Assembly (NCBI GenBank): GCA_963744935.1
Contig: CAVUVM010000006.1
Location: 62,001-126,000, forward strand
Reading direction: 5' to 3'
DNA: 64,000 nucleotides
DNA from: Bog-473 sp963744935
Lineage (GTDB): Bacteria > Actinomycetota > Acidimicrobiia > Acidimicrobiales > RAAP-2
Under the pieces are notes generated by a model. It saw only the letters and a program-made list of their open reading frames with translations, did no database searches and was not told where the DNA came from. The number at the start of each line of letters is the position of its first letter. The first letter of the stretch is position 1. The position numbers were made by a program, and so were the translations under genes. Shown piece after piece: positions 9,730 through 19,050 of this stretch.

Positions 9730-10971
9730 TCAGGCCCCGGTGTCGTCCTCGCCGTGACGCCTGATGATCTCGATCTTCTCCGCCGTGTGGTTGGGGTCCG
9801 CACCGGTCGACTCGAGCAGCGCTCGCCGGTCGGCTTCGGCCTCCGCCTCGGCCCCTGCGTCCGCCGCGGCGATGCGCGCCTCGACGCCTTCGGCCACGAG
9901 GCGCTCCGACTCCTCGACGAGCGCACTCACCATTTCGGCTTCGGGGACGACGCGGATGATCTTGCCGCGGATGAACAGGTGGCCCTTCTGCTTGCCCGCC
10001 GCGATGCCGATGTCCGCCTCGCGCGCCTCACCGGGCCCGTTGACCACGCAGCCCATGACGGCGACTTGAATCGGCAGCGCCAATCGTTCGAGTGCCTCCT
10101 GGGCCTCCTTGGCCACCGCGATCACATCGACCTGGGCCCGGCCGCACGACGGGCAGGCGATCAAGTCGAGTCCCCTGCGCTCGCGCAGTCCCAACGACTC
10201 GAGCAGCTGACGCCCGGCCCGGGCCTCCTCCACGGGGTCCGCGGTGAGCGAGAAACGGATCGTGTCGCCGATCCCCTCGGCCAAGAGGGAGCCGATGCCG
10301 GCGGTGCCCTTGACCAGTCCGGCGGGCGGAGGGCCAGCCTCGGTCACGCCGAGGTGCAGGGGGTGGTCGAAGGTCTCCGAAGCCAGGCGATAGGCCGCGA
10401 TCATGAGCGCAACCGAGGATGCCTTCACCGAGATCTTGACGTCGCTGAAGCCGACCTCCTCGAAGAGGGCCAGCTCGTGCTGGGCCGACTCGACGAGCGC
10501 CTCGGGCGTGGCGCCCCCGTGCTTCTTGTAGAGGTCCGGGTGCAGCGAGCCGGCGTTCACCCCGATGCGGATCGGCACGCCACGGTCACGGGCCTCGGCC
10601 GCCACCTGTTTGATCTCGGCCTCCTTGCGCAGGTTGCCCGGGTTGAGGCGCAGACCCTGCACGCCCGCCTCCAGGGCGGCGAGTGCCATCTCGTGGTGGA
10701 AGTGGATGTCGGCGACGATGGGGACCGGCGAACGCGGCACGATGTGGGCGAGCCCTTCGGCCGCGGCCTCCTCGTTGCAGGTGCAGCGCACGATGTCCGC
10801 GCCCGCCGCGGCGAGCGCGTAGACCTGCGCCAGCGTGCCGTCGACGTCGGCGGTCTTGGTGGTGGTCATCGACTGCACGGTCACGGGCGCGCCGTCGCCG
10901 ATGGGGACGCCACCCAGGGTGATGCGCCGGGTCGGGCGCCGCGGTGAGAGGAGGGAGGAGGAGAGCTCCAC
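9730..10971 (-). CDS. ispG: 4-hydroxy-3-methylbut-2-en-1-yl diphosphate synthase
   Basis: Fe-S enzyme of the non-mevalonate isoprenoid pathway converting MEcPP to HMBPP. 413 residues: TIM-barrel N terminus (VTVQSMTTTKTADVDGTL, GADIVRC) and C-terminal cluster domain with ACPSCGRAQVDV and MGCVVNGPGEA, which carry the three cluster cysteines. The start is GTG at 10971, five bases after the rseP stop. The last 60 residues are Ala/Glu-rich. dxr of the same pathway lies two genes upstream. Confidence 0.97.
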   Translation of the reverse strand: MELSSSLLSPRRPTRRITLGGVPIGDGAPVTVQSMTTTKTADVDGTLAQVYALAAAGADIVRCTCNEEAAAEGLAHIVPRSPVPIVADIHFHHEMALAALEAGVQGLRLNPGNLRKEAEIKQVAAEARDRGVPIRIGVNAGSLHPDLYKKHGGATPEALVESAQHELALFEEVGFSDVKISVKASSVALMIAAYRLASETFDHPLHLGVTEAGPPPAGLVKGTAGIGSLLAEGIGDTIRFSLTADPVEEARAGRQLLESLGLRERRGLDLIACPSCGRAQVDVIAVAKEAQEALERLALPIQVAVMGCVVNGPGEAREADIGIAAGKQKGHLFIRGKIIRVVPEAEMVSALVEESERLVAEGVEARIAAADAGAEAEAEADRRALLESTGADPNHTAEKIEIIRRHGEDDTGA

Positions 10972-10976
10972 CGGCG

Positions 10977-12287
10977 TCAGTGCGGCAGATGCAGCGGATG
11001 GGTGATGTCTAAATAGAGCGCGGCGATGGTGAAGAACGCGAGGAATGCGACGAAGACTGCGGCGACGGGGAAGAGCTTCGTGATGTCAGCGCGGTAGTAG
11101 GCCTGGCCCTTCTTGGTGCGGATCCACTCGTACGCCGCGATGGCGACGTGTCCGCCGTCCAACGGAATCATGGGCAACATGTTGAGGAGCCCGAAGACGA
11201 TGTTGATGGCGATGAGCAGCATGAGCACCGAGTAGAAGCCCGCTTGCTCGGCCTGCGCACCAAGACTCGTGATGCCGACGATCGAAGTGGGCCTCGGGGC
11301 GGAGCCCGGGTTGTTGGCGGCCGAGGTCGCAGCCTGGGAGTTGGTGAGCTGGTGCCAGAGGGACCCGATCCCGTGGGGGGAGAAGATCTGCCCGATGCCA
11401 CCCACCTCCGCGCTGGTGACGCTCCAGAGGGTCGAGAACGCGGCGCCGGGCGCCTCCAGCGGCGTCACGGAGCGTGGTGCCGAGTCGATGTTGATGCCGA
11501 GGTAGCCGTGGTCGGCCAGCTTCGTCCCGTCGACCTTGATGCCCTTGCCGCTTTCGGGCGTCGCCGTCAGGTGGATGAGCCGCCCGTCGCGCTCCACTCC
11601 GAGCGTGATCTGCTTGCCCGTGGCGTCCTTGACCGTGTCGGTCATCGCCGTGGGCGAGGCGAACGTCTTGCCGTTGATGGAGACGATGGTGTCGCCCGCC
11701 TTGAGCCCCGCCAGTTGCGCCGGCGTCGTCTGGCCGGACCAATGCTCGAGCGACGCCACCGTGTAATTGTTCGTGAGCTGGCCGAAACCGAGCACCACGA
11801 TGAGGGCGAGGACCAACGCGATCAAGAAGTGCATGGCCGAGCCGGCCGATGCGACGATGATGCGCTGGTGGAACGGTTGCTGGCGGTACGCCCGCGGCTC
11901 GTCCTCCTCCGTCACCTCTTCGGTCGAGGTGAACCCGGTGATGCGCACGTAGCCGCCGGCGGGGATCGCCTTCACCCCGTACTCGGTCTCGCCCCGGCGC
12001 ACCGACCACAGCCGCGGCCCGAAGCCGACGAAGTACTCGGTGACCTTCATGCCGGCCCACTTGGCGGTCGCGAAGTGCCCGAACTCGTGCAGCATGACGA
12101 TCGCCACCAGGATCACGATGAAGAGGAGCAGGTAGCCCCAGCCCAGGAGGACGAACAGGGCGGAGATCAGCGCAATCCCGACGAGGAGCTGCACGATGCG
12201 CGCCGGGTTGCCCGACTGGTCCAGATCAGCTGGCGTCGGCCCCAGGGGCGGGACGTCCGCCCGTTCCTCCTGCTCGGTGATGGTCAT
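10977..12287 (-). CDS. rseP: Site-2 (M50) membrane metalloprotease, RseP-like
   Basis: Intramembrane zinc protease that cleaves anti-sigma factors and similar membrane targets. 436 residues. The first membrane segment carries HEFGH (His67, Glu68, His71); a PDZ domain follows (AGLKAGDTIVSINGKTF, about 235-305), and the C-terminal membrane segment carries the third metal ligand in MIPLDGGHVA. The ATG at 12287 is used because upstream codons fall in the 3' part of dxr and lack family similarity. It is in the common dxr-rseP-ispG order. Confidence 0.95.
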   Translation of the reverse strand: MTITEQEERADVPPLGPTPADLDQSGNPARIVQLLVGIALISALFVLLGWGYLLLFIVILVAIVMLHEFGHFATAKWAGMKVTEYFVGFGPRLWSVRRGETEYGVKAIPAGGYVRITGFTSTEEVTEEDEPRAYRQQPFHQRIIVASAGSAMHFLIALVLALIVVLGFGQLTNNYTVASLEHWSGQTTPAQLAGLKAGDTIVSINGKTFASPTAMTDTVKDATGKQITLGVERDGRLIHLTATPESGKGIKVDGTKLADHGYLGINIDSAPRSVTPLEAPGAAFSTLWSVTSAEVGGIGQIFSPHGIGSLWHQLTNSQAATSAANNPGSAPRPTSIVGITSLGAQAEQAGFYSVLMLLIAINIVFGLLNMLPMIPLDGGHVAIAAYEWIRTKKGQAYYRADITKLFPVAAVFVAFLAFFTIAALYLDITHPLHLPH

Positions 12288-12300
12288 GACCCGCTCAACG

Positions 12301-13470
12301 CTACCGGCCGCCCCCCGGTGACGAGCGTCGGGCGACAATTTGGTCCGCCCGGGCCCGGGCCGCCGCGTCGGCCGCCAACACGCCTTCGACCTGGTCGACC
12401 TGATCATCCACCCAGCCGTCGAGCGTCTCGGCAACGACGTCCGCGATGGCGGTCCAGGGCAGGCCGCCGTCGAGGAACGCCCCCACCGCGACCTCGTTGG
12501 CCGCGCTGAGCCAGGCCGGTGCCGACCCCCCGGCGCGTCCGGCCTCGTAGGCGAGGTCGATGCAACGGAACACAACGCGATCGGGCGGTTCGAAGGTCAG
12601 GGTGCGCGGCTCGGACCAGTCGAGGGCGGCGAAGGGCAACGCGGCGCGGTCGGGCCATCCGAGCGCGTAGCCGATGGGCAGGCGCATGTCGGTGTCGGCC
12701 AGTTGGGCCAGCGTCGACCCGTCGCGCAACTCCACCATGGAGTGCACGATCGACTGTGGGTGCACCACGATGTCGATGCGGTCGTAGTCGACGCCGAAGA
12801 GCTCGTGCGCCTCAATGACTTCGAGGCCCTTGTTCATCAGCGTCGACGAGTCGACCGTGATCTTCGGACCCATCGACCACGTCGGATGGGCCAGCGCATC
12901 GGCGACGGTGACGGTCCCGAGCTGCTCGACGGGCCAGCCCCGGAACGGGCCACCCGACGCCGTGAGCAGCAGGCGGGCGACGTCGGTCGTGCCCTGGACC
13001 GAGGCGAGGCACTGGTGCAGCGCGCAGTGCTCAGAATCCACCGGCACGATCTCGGCGCCCGGTGTGCGGCGAGCCTTCTGGACGACCGGGGCACCGGCGA
13101 TCAGCGACTCCTTGTTCGCCAGCGCGAGCCGCTTGCCCGCCTCGAGCGCGGCCATCGTCACCGACAGCCCGGCGAAACCGACGACGGCGTTGAGCACCAC
13201 GTCGGCACTGCTCGCCGCGGCGATCATGCCCTCCTCACCGACCATGACCTCGGTGCCCTCGGGCACGCCGGCGCGCACCTCTGCGGCGCGGGCCGCCTCG
13301 CCGATCACGACCAGATCGGGACGGAATTCGGCCGCCTGGGCCACCAGGAGCCCCGACGAGGAGCGTGCCGCCAGCGCGTGCACGCGGAATCGTTCGGGCT
13401 CTCGACGCACGACGTCGAGTGCCTGGGTGCCGACCGAGCCTGTGGAGCCGATCAGGCTGACCGATCGCAT
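12301..13470 (-). CDS. dxr: 1-deoxy-D-xylulose-5-phosphate reductoisomerase
   Basis: Converts DXP to MEP, the committed step of the non-mevalonate pathway, with NADPH and a divalent metal. 389 residues. The nucleotide-binding motif GSTGSVG is at 8-14, and the metal/substrate block PVDSEHCALHQCL and the loop SGGPFRGWP are intact, with the C-terminal helical domain at the end. It lies 4 bp from the cdsA stop upstream. Confidence 0.98.
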   Translation of the reverse strand: MRSVSLIGSTGSVGTQALDVVRREPERFRVHALAARSSSGLLVAQAAEFRPDLVVIGEAARAAEVRAGVPEGTEVMVGEEGMIAAASSADVVLNAVVGFAGLSVTMAALEAGKRLALANKESLIAGAPVVQKARRTPGAEIVPVDSEHCALHQCLASVQGTTDVARLLLTASGGPFRGWPVEQLGTVTVADALAHPTWSMGPKITVDSSTLMNKGLEVIEAHELFGVDYDRIDIVVHPQSIVHSMVELRDGSTLAQLADTDMRLPIGYALGWPDRAALPFAALDWSEPRTLTFEPPDRVVFRCIDLAYEAGRAGGSAPAWLSAANEVAVGAFLDGGLPWTAIADVVAETLDGWVDDQVDQVEGVLAADAAARARADQIVARRSSPGGGR

Positions 13471-13474
13471 CAGA

Positions 13475-14518
13475 TCACCCGAGATGCATCGCCTTGACCA
13501 CGAAGTACGTCGCGGGGATCACGAAGAGGAGCCCGTCGACGCGATCGAGGATGCCGCCGTGACCGGGGAGGATCCGGCCCATGTCCTTGACGCCGAGGTG
13601 CCGCTTGATCATCGACTGGCTCAGGTCACCGAGAGGCGCCACCACCGCGACGACCACGCCGAAGATCGCGGCCTTTCCGATCGTCCACGGGTGGATGAAG
13701 TGGACCACGATCACCGACACCAAGATGGCCACGACTGCGCCGCCGATCAGTCCCTCCCAGCTCTTGTTGGGGCTGATGGATGGCGCCAGCTGGTGCCGGC
13801 CCATGGCGGAGCCGATCAGCAGCGAGGCGATGTCGTCGGCCACGGTCACGATGACCGCCGCCAGGATGAACGCGATCCCGTGCCGATCGGGGAAGAGGTT
13901 CGGGTCGAGCAGCAAGGCGGCGAAGGAGCCGAACGCACCGACCCAGACGAAGACGAAGACCGTCGAGGTAATGCCCGACACCGGTTCGGCTGCCGGCTCG
14001 ACGCGGGCGAGATACCAGATGAAGGACCCGGCGACCAGGAGGACGAGCACCAAGGGCAGCGCAGCGACGCCCTTGTTGTAGGTCTCGATGAGCAGCGACA
14101 GCACCGCCACCAGGCCGAGCAGCGTGGCCGGGTGGTACTGCGCCCGCCGGAAGGCGGCATAGGCCTCCGCCGCGGCCAGCAGCACCACGACACAGACGAT
14201 GACCATGGTGGCCACGGTCCCGGCGGCGAAGCAGGCCAGCGCAGCAATGCCGAGCAGCACCCCCGAACCGATGGCCACCCGCATGTCGCGCCCATCGGTA
14301 CCTGCGGTGCTCACATTGCCCGTGCGCACATTGGTGACCGAGCGAGTCGTGCGCGGCACGCGTACCTTCTGCTCCGGGGGCTCCGGCGGGCTCAGCCTCG
14401 AGGCGGCCGCGGCTGCAGTGGTGGTGACCGAAGAGACGACTCGGGGCGCCACCTCGGCCGGCTCGAGATCGGGTTCGATCGGCGCCTCCAGCGGTTCGCC
14501 CAGTGGCTCGTGCGCCAC
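13475..14518 (-). CDS. cdsA: Phosphatidate cytidylyltransferase (membrane core; frameshifted from its N-terminal part)
   Basis: Makes CDP-diacylglycerol for phospholipid synthesis. The intact core has about eight membrane segments and the complete C-terminal CDP signature: SMIKRHLGVKDMGR followed by GHGGILDRVD. SPNKSWEGLIGG is also conserved. A GTG at 14518 could start the core, but the same frame stays open upstream to 14612 and reads a Glu/Pro-rich stretch. That stretch continues the acidic extension encoded one frame away (next entry). A single extra G at 14596-14597 would explain the break, so the real gene probably spans 13475-15047. Confidence 0.9.
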   Translation of the reverse strand: MAHEPLGEPLEAPIEPDLEPAEVAPRVVSSVTTTAAAAASRLSPPEPPEQKVRVPRTTRSVTNVRTGNVSTAGTDGRDMRVAIGSGVLLGIAALACFAAGTVATMVIVCVVVLLAAAEAYAAFRRAQYHPATLLGLVAVLSLLIETYNKGVAALPLVLVLLVAGSFIWYLARVEPAAEPVSGITSTVFVFVWVGAFGSFAALLLDPNLFPDRHGIAFILAAVIVTVADDIASLLIGSAMGRHQLAPSISPNKSWEGLIGGAVVAILVSVIVVHFIHPWTIGKAAIFGVVVAVVAPLGDLSQSMIKRHLGVKDMGRILPGHGGILDRVDGLLFVIPATYFVVKAMHLG

Positions 14519-14580
14519 GTACGCCTCGTACAGCGAGACTTCCTCGATCTCCCTTGCCGCGTGCGCCGGCTCGTGCTCGG

Positions 14581-15047
14581 ACTCCGGCTCCGGCTCCGTG
14601 CTCCGGCGGGATCACGAGCGTGTCGTCGGATTCGAAGTGCCAGGGCTGGCGCTCGAGGTCGTCGCGCTCCCCCAACAACGCGCCGACGGCCGGGAGGTCC
14701 TCGGAGAGCATGGCAGGCTCGAAGACCTCTTCTTGTGCCTCCCAGTCCGTCTCCTCCTCACGCCACGTGGGTGGGGCGACGAGCGGTTCCTCACCGTTGC
14801 TGCGATCGAGCACGGCGGGTACCTGGCCGGTCGGCGCGTCGTTCCAGTGCGGGAGCTCGGCATGCTCCTCGTCAACGGGACCGGTCACCTCGGGGATGGC
14901 GTCGCCCGCCGGTTCTGCGCCGATGATGCGCACGCGGCCGGAGTGGTAGCTCGGCGGGTCCTCGTCGATCCCCTCGACACCCGGATCGCCGAAACCACCG
15001 AAGCCAGTGCCGATTTCGTCGGAGTCGTTCGTGCGGTCGTCGCTCAT
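14581..15047 (-). pseudogene. Acidic N-terminal extension of CdsA, out of frame with the core
   Basis: Starts with ATG at 15047, ten bases after the frr stop, and reads about 150 residues of acidic, disordered sequence with a short ordered-looking part (SGRVRIIGAEPAGDAIPEV, ELPHWNDAPTGQVPAVL). It then loses frame near 14597. As far as I recall, long extensions of this kind occur on CdsA proteins of Acidimicrobiia, though I cannot check this. Deleting one G in CACGGAG at 14596-14597 gives a continuous PPEHEPEPESEHEP reading into the membrane core. Either a sequence error or a real inactivating indel separates the two parts. Confidence 0.7.
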
Positions 15048-15056
15048 CGTTACCTC

Positions 15057-15626
15057 TCAGACCTTCAGCAGCTCTTGCTCTTTGTGCGAGAGCAGCTGAT
15101 CGATCAGCGCGACCTGCTCATGAGTGATCTTCTCGAGATCCTTCTCGACACGTTCCAGCTCATCGGTGCTCAGATCACCGTCCTTCTGCAGGGCCTCGAG
15201 CTCGTGGCGCCCTGCCCGGCGCAGGTTCCGCACTGCGACCCTCCCCTCCTCTGCCTTGTGCCGCACGACCTTGACCAGCTCCTTGCGTCGCTCTTCGGTC
15301 AACGGCGGAAAGGCCAATCGGATCACGCTCCCGTCGTTCGTGGGATTAATACCCAGGTCGGAGGCCATGATCGCCTTCTCAATCCCTCCGAGCGACCCCT
15401 TGTCGTAGGGGGAGATCACCAAGAGCATTGCATCAGGCACGCTAAAGCCGGCCAGCTGGCGCAGCGGGGTCGGGGTCCCGTAGTAGTCCACCATGAGCGT
15501 CTCGACGAGCGCCGAGGATGCCCGGCCGGTCCGCACGTTGCCCATTTCGTGGCGGACGTGATCGATCGCCTTGCCCATCTTGTCCCTGGTGTCCTCCTTG
15601 ACCAGGTTGGCGAGGTCGTCGTCCAT
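15057..15626 (-). CDS. frr: Ribosome recycling factor
   Basis: Splits post-termination ribosomes together with EF-G. 189 residues, near the usual 185. The family segments VRTGRASSALVETLMVDYYG, PYDKGSLGGIEKAI, LGINPTNDGSVIRLAFPPLT and NLRRAGRHELEAL are all present. Its ATG overlaps the pyrH stop by one base (TGATG). Confidence 0.98.
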   Translation of the reverse strand: MDDDLANLVKEDTRDKMGKAIDHVRHEMGNVRTGRASSALVETLMVDYYGTPTPLRQLAGFSVPDAMLLVISPYDKGSLGGIEKAIMASDLGINPTNDGSVIRLAFPPLTEERRKELVKVVRHKAEEGRVAVRNLRRAGRHELEALQKDGDLSTDELERVEKDLEKITHEQVALIDQLLSHKEQELLKV

Positions 15627-16345
15627 CAGCGAACCAGAGTACCGATCTGCTCACCACTGAGCGCACGGGGGATGTTGCCGGGGATCATCAGGTCGAAGAC
15701 ACGGATCGGCAGATTGTTGTCCTTGCAGAAGGTGATGGCGGTCAGGTCCATGACCCGCAAGTCCCGGTTGATTACCTCCATGAAGGAGATCTCGTCGTAG
15801 CGGGTGGCGGTCGGGTCCAGCTTGGGGTCGGCGCTGTAGACGCCGTCGACCCCCGAGTGGGTGCCCTTGCACAACAGCTCAGCGCCGATTTCGGCCGCCC
15901 GCAGTGCGGCCGGAGTGTCCGTGGTGAAGAAGGGGTTGCCCATGCCCGCCGCGAAGATCACGATCCGGCCCTTCTCGAGGTGCCGGATGGCCCGGCGCCG
16001 GATGTAGGGCTCGGCCACCTCGGCCATGGAGAGCGCACTGAGCACACGCGTCGGCTGGTCCTGTTGCTCGAGGGCATCCTGCAGCGCGAGCGCGTTGATC
16101 ACCGTCCCGAGCATGCCCATGGTGTCCGAGGTGGCGCGGTCCATGCCGCCGCTCTCACCGGTCGAACCACGCCAGATGTTGCCCCCGCCCACCACGACCG
16201 CGAGCTCCAGCCCGCCGGCCTCCATCGCACTGACCATCTCCTTGGCCATGCGCTCGACGGTGGCGGCGTCGATGGTCTCGTCGGAGGCGGCGGAGGCCAA
16301 GGCCTCCCCCGACATCTTGAGGACGATCCGGCGCGGCTCTCCCAC
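15626..16345 (-). CDS. pyrH: Uridylate kinase
   Basis: Phosphorylates UMP to UDP; hexameric amino-acid-kinase fold. 239 residues with VLKMSGEAL at the N terminus, VVGGGNIWRG for phosphate binding, and GMGNPFFTTDTPAALRA and the DGVYSADPKLDP segment typical of bacterial UMP kinases. It lies 12 bp after tsf in the rpsB-tsf-pyrH-frr operon. Confidence 0.98.
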   Translation of the reverse strand: MGEPRRIVLKMSGEALASAASDETIDAATVERMAKEMVSAMEAGGLELAVVVGGGNIWRGSTGESGGMDRATSDTMGMLGTVINALALQDALEQQDQPTRVLSALSMAEVAEPYIRRRAIRHLEKGRIVIFAAGMGNPFFTTDTPAALRAAEIGAELLCKGTHSGVDGVYSADPKLDPTATRYDEISFMEVINRDLRVMDLTAITFCKDNNLPIRVFDLMIPGNIPRALSGEQIGTLVR

Positions 16346-16357
16346 GATCCCTACGCG

Positions 16358-17152
16358 TCAGTCGCCGATGACGACCTGCGCGAACGAGACGACACGCGCC
16401 GTCCCGAGCAACCCGGCGATCGTTTGCTTCTCGTCGCGCGCGTAGGCCTGGTCGAGCAACACACGATCTTTGAACCAGCCCGTCATCCTGCCGTCGACGA
16501 TCTTGGCCATCGCCGCCTCGGGCTTGCCTTCGTTGCGCGAGATCGTCTCGAGCGTGGCGCGCTCGGCGGCGACCTCGGCCTCGGGCACCTCGTCACGGCT
16601 GAGGTAGATGGGCTTGGCGAACGCGATGTGCACCGCGATGTCATGCGCCAGCTCCTCGGAGCCCCCCTCGAGGACCACGGCGACCGCGTTGACGCCACGA
16701 CCTGCCTGCTTGTGGAGGTAGGTGTCGAGGACCTGGCCCGGCTGGGCGACGAGACGGCGCACCTCGCCCACCGAGATGTTCTCCTTGAGGGTGGCGCGCA
16801 GACGGTCGATCTCGTCGTTCAGCTCGCCGATCGCGTCCTCACCTTTGGCCGCGACCAGTGCGGCCAGCTCATCGGCCAGGGCGACGAACTCGTCGGACTT
16901 GGCCACGAAATCGGTTTCACAACGCAGCTCGACCACGGCGGCGGCATCGCCGCTGCGTGCCACGGCCACGGCGCCCTCAGCCGCCTCGCGGTCGCCACGC
17001 TTGGCGGCACCGGCGAGGCCCTTCTCACGGAGGATCTGTGCTGCCTTGTCCACGTCGCCGCCGGCCTCTTCGAGCGCATTCCTGCAGTCGAGCATCCCCG
17101 CACCGGTCATCTGGCGCAGGGCGGCGACGTCCTTTGCGGTGTAGTTGGCCAC
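16358..17152 (-). CDS. tsf: Elongation factor Ts
   Basis: Nucleotide-exchange factor for EF-Tu. 264 residues. The N-terminal UBA-like domain VAALRQMTGAGMLDCRNALE and the core segments AVVELRCETDFVAKSDEF and VLLDQAYARD are intact. The start is GTG at 17152, which precedes ANYTAKDVAAL and is only 2 bp from the rpsB stop. GGAGGTGG in the end of rpsB supplies the ribosome site. Confidence 0.97.
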   Translation of the reverse strand: MANYTAKDVAALRQMTGAGMLDCRNALEEAGGDVDKAAQILREKGLAGAAKRGDREAAEGAVAVARSGDAAAVVELRCETDFVAKSDEFVALADELAALVAAKGEDAIGELNDEIDRLRATLKENISVGEVRRLVAQPGQVLDTYLHKQAGRGVNAVAVVLEGGSEELAHDIAVHIAFAKPIYLSRDEVPEAEVAAERATLETISRNEGKPEAAMAKIVDGRMTGWFKDRVLLDQAYARDEKQTIAGLLGTARVVSFAQVVIGD

Positions 17153-17154
17153 GT

Positions 17155-17949
17155 TCAGGCCACCTCCACCGGCTCTGGCACGGGGTGGGCGCGGCGGGGA
17201 CGAGGCGACGGGTTGGCGGCACCGTCGTCGGCCTGGGCCGCGGGTGCCATCTGGCGTCGGTGCGCCGCGATGAAGCGGCCCTCGACGACGGCGTCGGCGA
17301 TGACCCGGCACATGAGCGAACCCGAGCGGATGGCGTCGTCGTTGCCCGGGATCACGTAGTCGATGACGTCGGGGTCGCAGTTGGTGTCCACGACCGCCAC
17401 CACGGGAAGACCGAGCTTGCGCGCCTCGGTCACGGCGATGTGCTCCTTCTTGGTGTCGATCACGAACACCGCGTTGGGGAGCCGGTCGAGGTCCGCGATG
17501 CCGCCGAGGTTGCGGCTCAGTTTTTCGAGCTCGCGCGTGTGCTGGAGCGCCTCACGCTTGGGCATCCCGTCGAAGTCGCCGGCGGCCTGCATGGCCCGCA
17601 ACTCCTGCATGCGCTTCACCCGACCGGACACGGTCGCGAAGTTGGTCAGCATGCCGCCGAGCCAGCGCTGGTTCACATAGGGCATGCCGCACGCCTCGGC
17701 GTACTCGGCGACTGGGCCCTGGGTCTGCTTCTTGGTCCCCACAAAGAGGATGGTCCCCCCGTCGGCGACCAGGTCCCGCACGAAGCCGTAAGCGGACTCG
17801 ACGCCGCTCAGCGTCTTGCGCAGGTCGATGAGATAGATCCCGTTGCGCTCGCCAAGGATGAAGCGCTTCATTTTCGGGTTCCACCGGCGCGTCTGGTGGC
17901 CGAAGTGGACCCCGGCCTCCAAGAGCTGTCGCATGGAAACGACGGCCAT
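17155..17949 (-). CDS. rpsB: 30S ribosomal protein S2
   Basis: Small-subunit protein S2, 264 residues. Conserved blocks: RQLLEAGVHFGHQTRRWNPK, FVGTKKQTQGPVAEYA, VNQRWLGGMLTNF, VFVIDTKKEHIAV and IPGNDDAIRS. The ATG at 17949 follows GATTGGAGGAATTTCTGT; a longer frame upstream lacks family similarity. The last 30 residues are a Pro/Arg/Ala-rich tail. First gene of the rpsB-tsf-pyrH-frr operon. Confidence 0.98.
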   Translation of the reverse strand: MAVVSMRQLLEAGVHFGHQTRRWNPKMKRFILGERNGIYLIDLRKTLSGVESAYGFVRDLVADGGTILFVGTKKQTQGPVAEYAEACGMPYVNQRWLGGMLTNFATVSGRVKRMQELRAMQAAGDFDGMPKREALQHTRELEKLSRNLGGIADLDRLPNAVFVIDTKKEHIAVTEARKLGLPVVAVVDTNCDPDVIDYVIPGNDDAIRSGSLMCRVIADAVVEGRFIAAHRRQMAPAAQADDGAANPSPRPRRAHPVPEPVEVA

Positions 17950-18045
17950 ACAGAAATTCCTCCAATCGGTTGTACTTCCCCGGCGCAGCGCCGCCCGCAG
18001 GCAGCGACCGTGGAACGCGCGCAGGTGATGAAGTCGGATGATGCC

Positions 18046-18064
18046 GCCCACCGCCGTGGTGGGC
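18046..18064 (-). terminator. Hairpin between xerC and rpsB
   Basis: Seven-bp stem GCCCACC/GGTGGGC with a five-base loop, 28 bp downstream of the xerC stop and about 100 bp before rpsB. No T-tract follows. It could end the xerC message or be part of the rpsB leader. A TAACAT box just upstream (18077-18072) is a possible rpsB promoter that would place this hairpin in the leader. Confidence 0.4.
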
Positions 18065-18091
18065 CTGGCCATGTTAGCCGCTCAGCAGGCC

Positions 18092-18961
18092 TCAGGCCCT
18101 GGGGTGCGTCTCGCCGTACACCGAGCGCAACCGCTCCTTGCTCACGTGGGTGTAGATCTGGGTCGTGGCCAGGCTGGCGTGGCCCAGCAGCTCCTGGACC
18201 ACGCGGAGGTCGGCGCCGCCGTCGAGCAGGTGCGTGGCGTAGGTGTGGCGCAGGGCGTGCGGGTGGGTCGGGGACGCGGCACGACGGTCGAGGATACGGC
18301 GCACGTCGCGGGGCCCGAGCCTGGCCCCGCGCTGGTTGACGAATGCCGCCTCGGACGGCCCGTCCATCTCGTCGCGGCCGTCGCGCAGCCACGCGTCCAG
18401 CGCAGCGACCGCGGCGTCGTGGATGGGCACGCGGCGCTGCTTCTGGCCCTTGCCGAGCACGGTCACCGTGCGGCCGCGCAAGTCGATGTCGCCGCGATCG
18501 AGCCCACAGAGCTCCGACACACGCAGCCCGGCCGCATAGAGGAGCTCGAGCACCGCCAGGTCGCGGCGCTCCAGCGAGTCACCGGCGCCGCCGTCGAGCA
18601 GCGCGCCGACCTCGCCCGAGGAGAGGACCCGGGGCAGGCGCCCGCCGCCCGTCGGAGCCCGCAAGGACCGGGCCGGATCGGAACCGATGCGTCCCTGCCG
18701 GGACAGCCAGGCGAAGTAGCAGCGCAGCGCGGCCGCCTTGCGGGCGATGGTGGCGCGGGCGAGGCGCCGCGTGCCGAGGGAGGCCAGGTACCGGCGCAGG
18801 TGCATACGGTCGACGGATTGCGGCCCGTGGACGTCGCTGCGGGACATCCACTCCGCGAAGGCAGTGACGTCACCCACGTACGCTGTGCGCGTCGCCGCGG
18901 CGCGGCCCCCGAGCCAGGCTGAAAAGCCTGCGAGATCCCAATCGTCAGGCACGGCGACCAC
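18092..18961 (-). CDS. xerC: Tyrosine recombinase XerC-like
   Basis: Site-specific recombinase that resolves chromosome dimers at dif sites, probably with XerD. About 289 residues from the GTG at 18961. The N-terminal SAM-like DNA-binding domain is followed by the catalytic domain: AAGLRVSELCGL (Arg), LGKGQKQRRVP (Lys), HALRHTYATHLLDGG (His-x-x-Arg), LGHASLATTQIYTHV (His and nucleophile Tyr). Its place next to rpsB is a common actinobacterial arrangement. A second GTG at 18952 could also be the start; a longer open frame upstream overlaps the divergent gene and is unlikely. Confidence 0.92.
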   Translation of the reverse strand: MVAVPDDWDLAGFSAWLGGRAAATRTAYVGDVTAFAEWMSRSDVHGPQSVDRMHLRRYLASLGTRRLARATIARKAAALRCYFAWLSRQGRIGSDPARSLRAPTGGGRLPRVLSSGEVGALLDGGAGDSLERRDLAVLELLYAAGLRVSELCGLDRGDIDLRGRTVTVLGKGQKQRRVPIHDAAVAALDAWLRDGRDEMDGPSEAAFVNQRGARLGPRDVRRILDRRAASPTHPHALRHTYATHLLDGGADLRVVQELLGHASLATTQIYTHVSKERLRSVYGETHPRA

Positions 18962-19050
18962 GGTACCGCCCCCATCGCGCAGGTCCTGGGAACTAACGTC
19001 GCTCCCGAACCTTCCGGGGGGTCCGCTGGGTTCGGGGAAATGGAGGGCCG

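Noticed and set aside
8365..10947. An 860-codon open frame on the plus strand
   Set aside because: Antisense shadow of proS and ispG, which have clear motifs on the minus strand.
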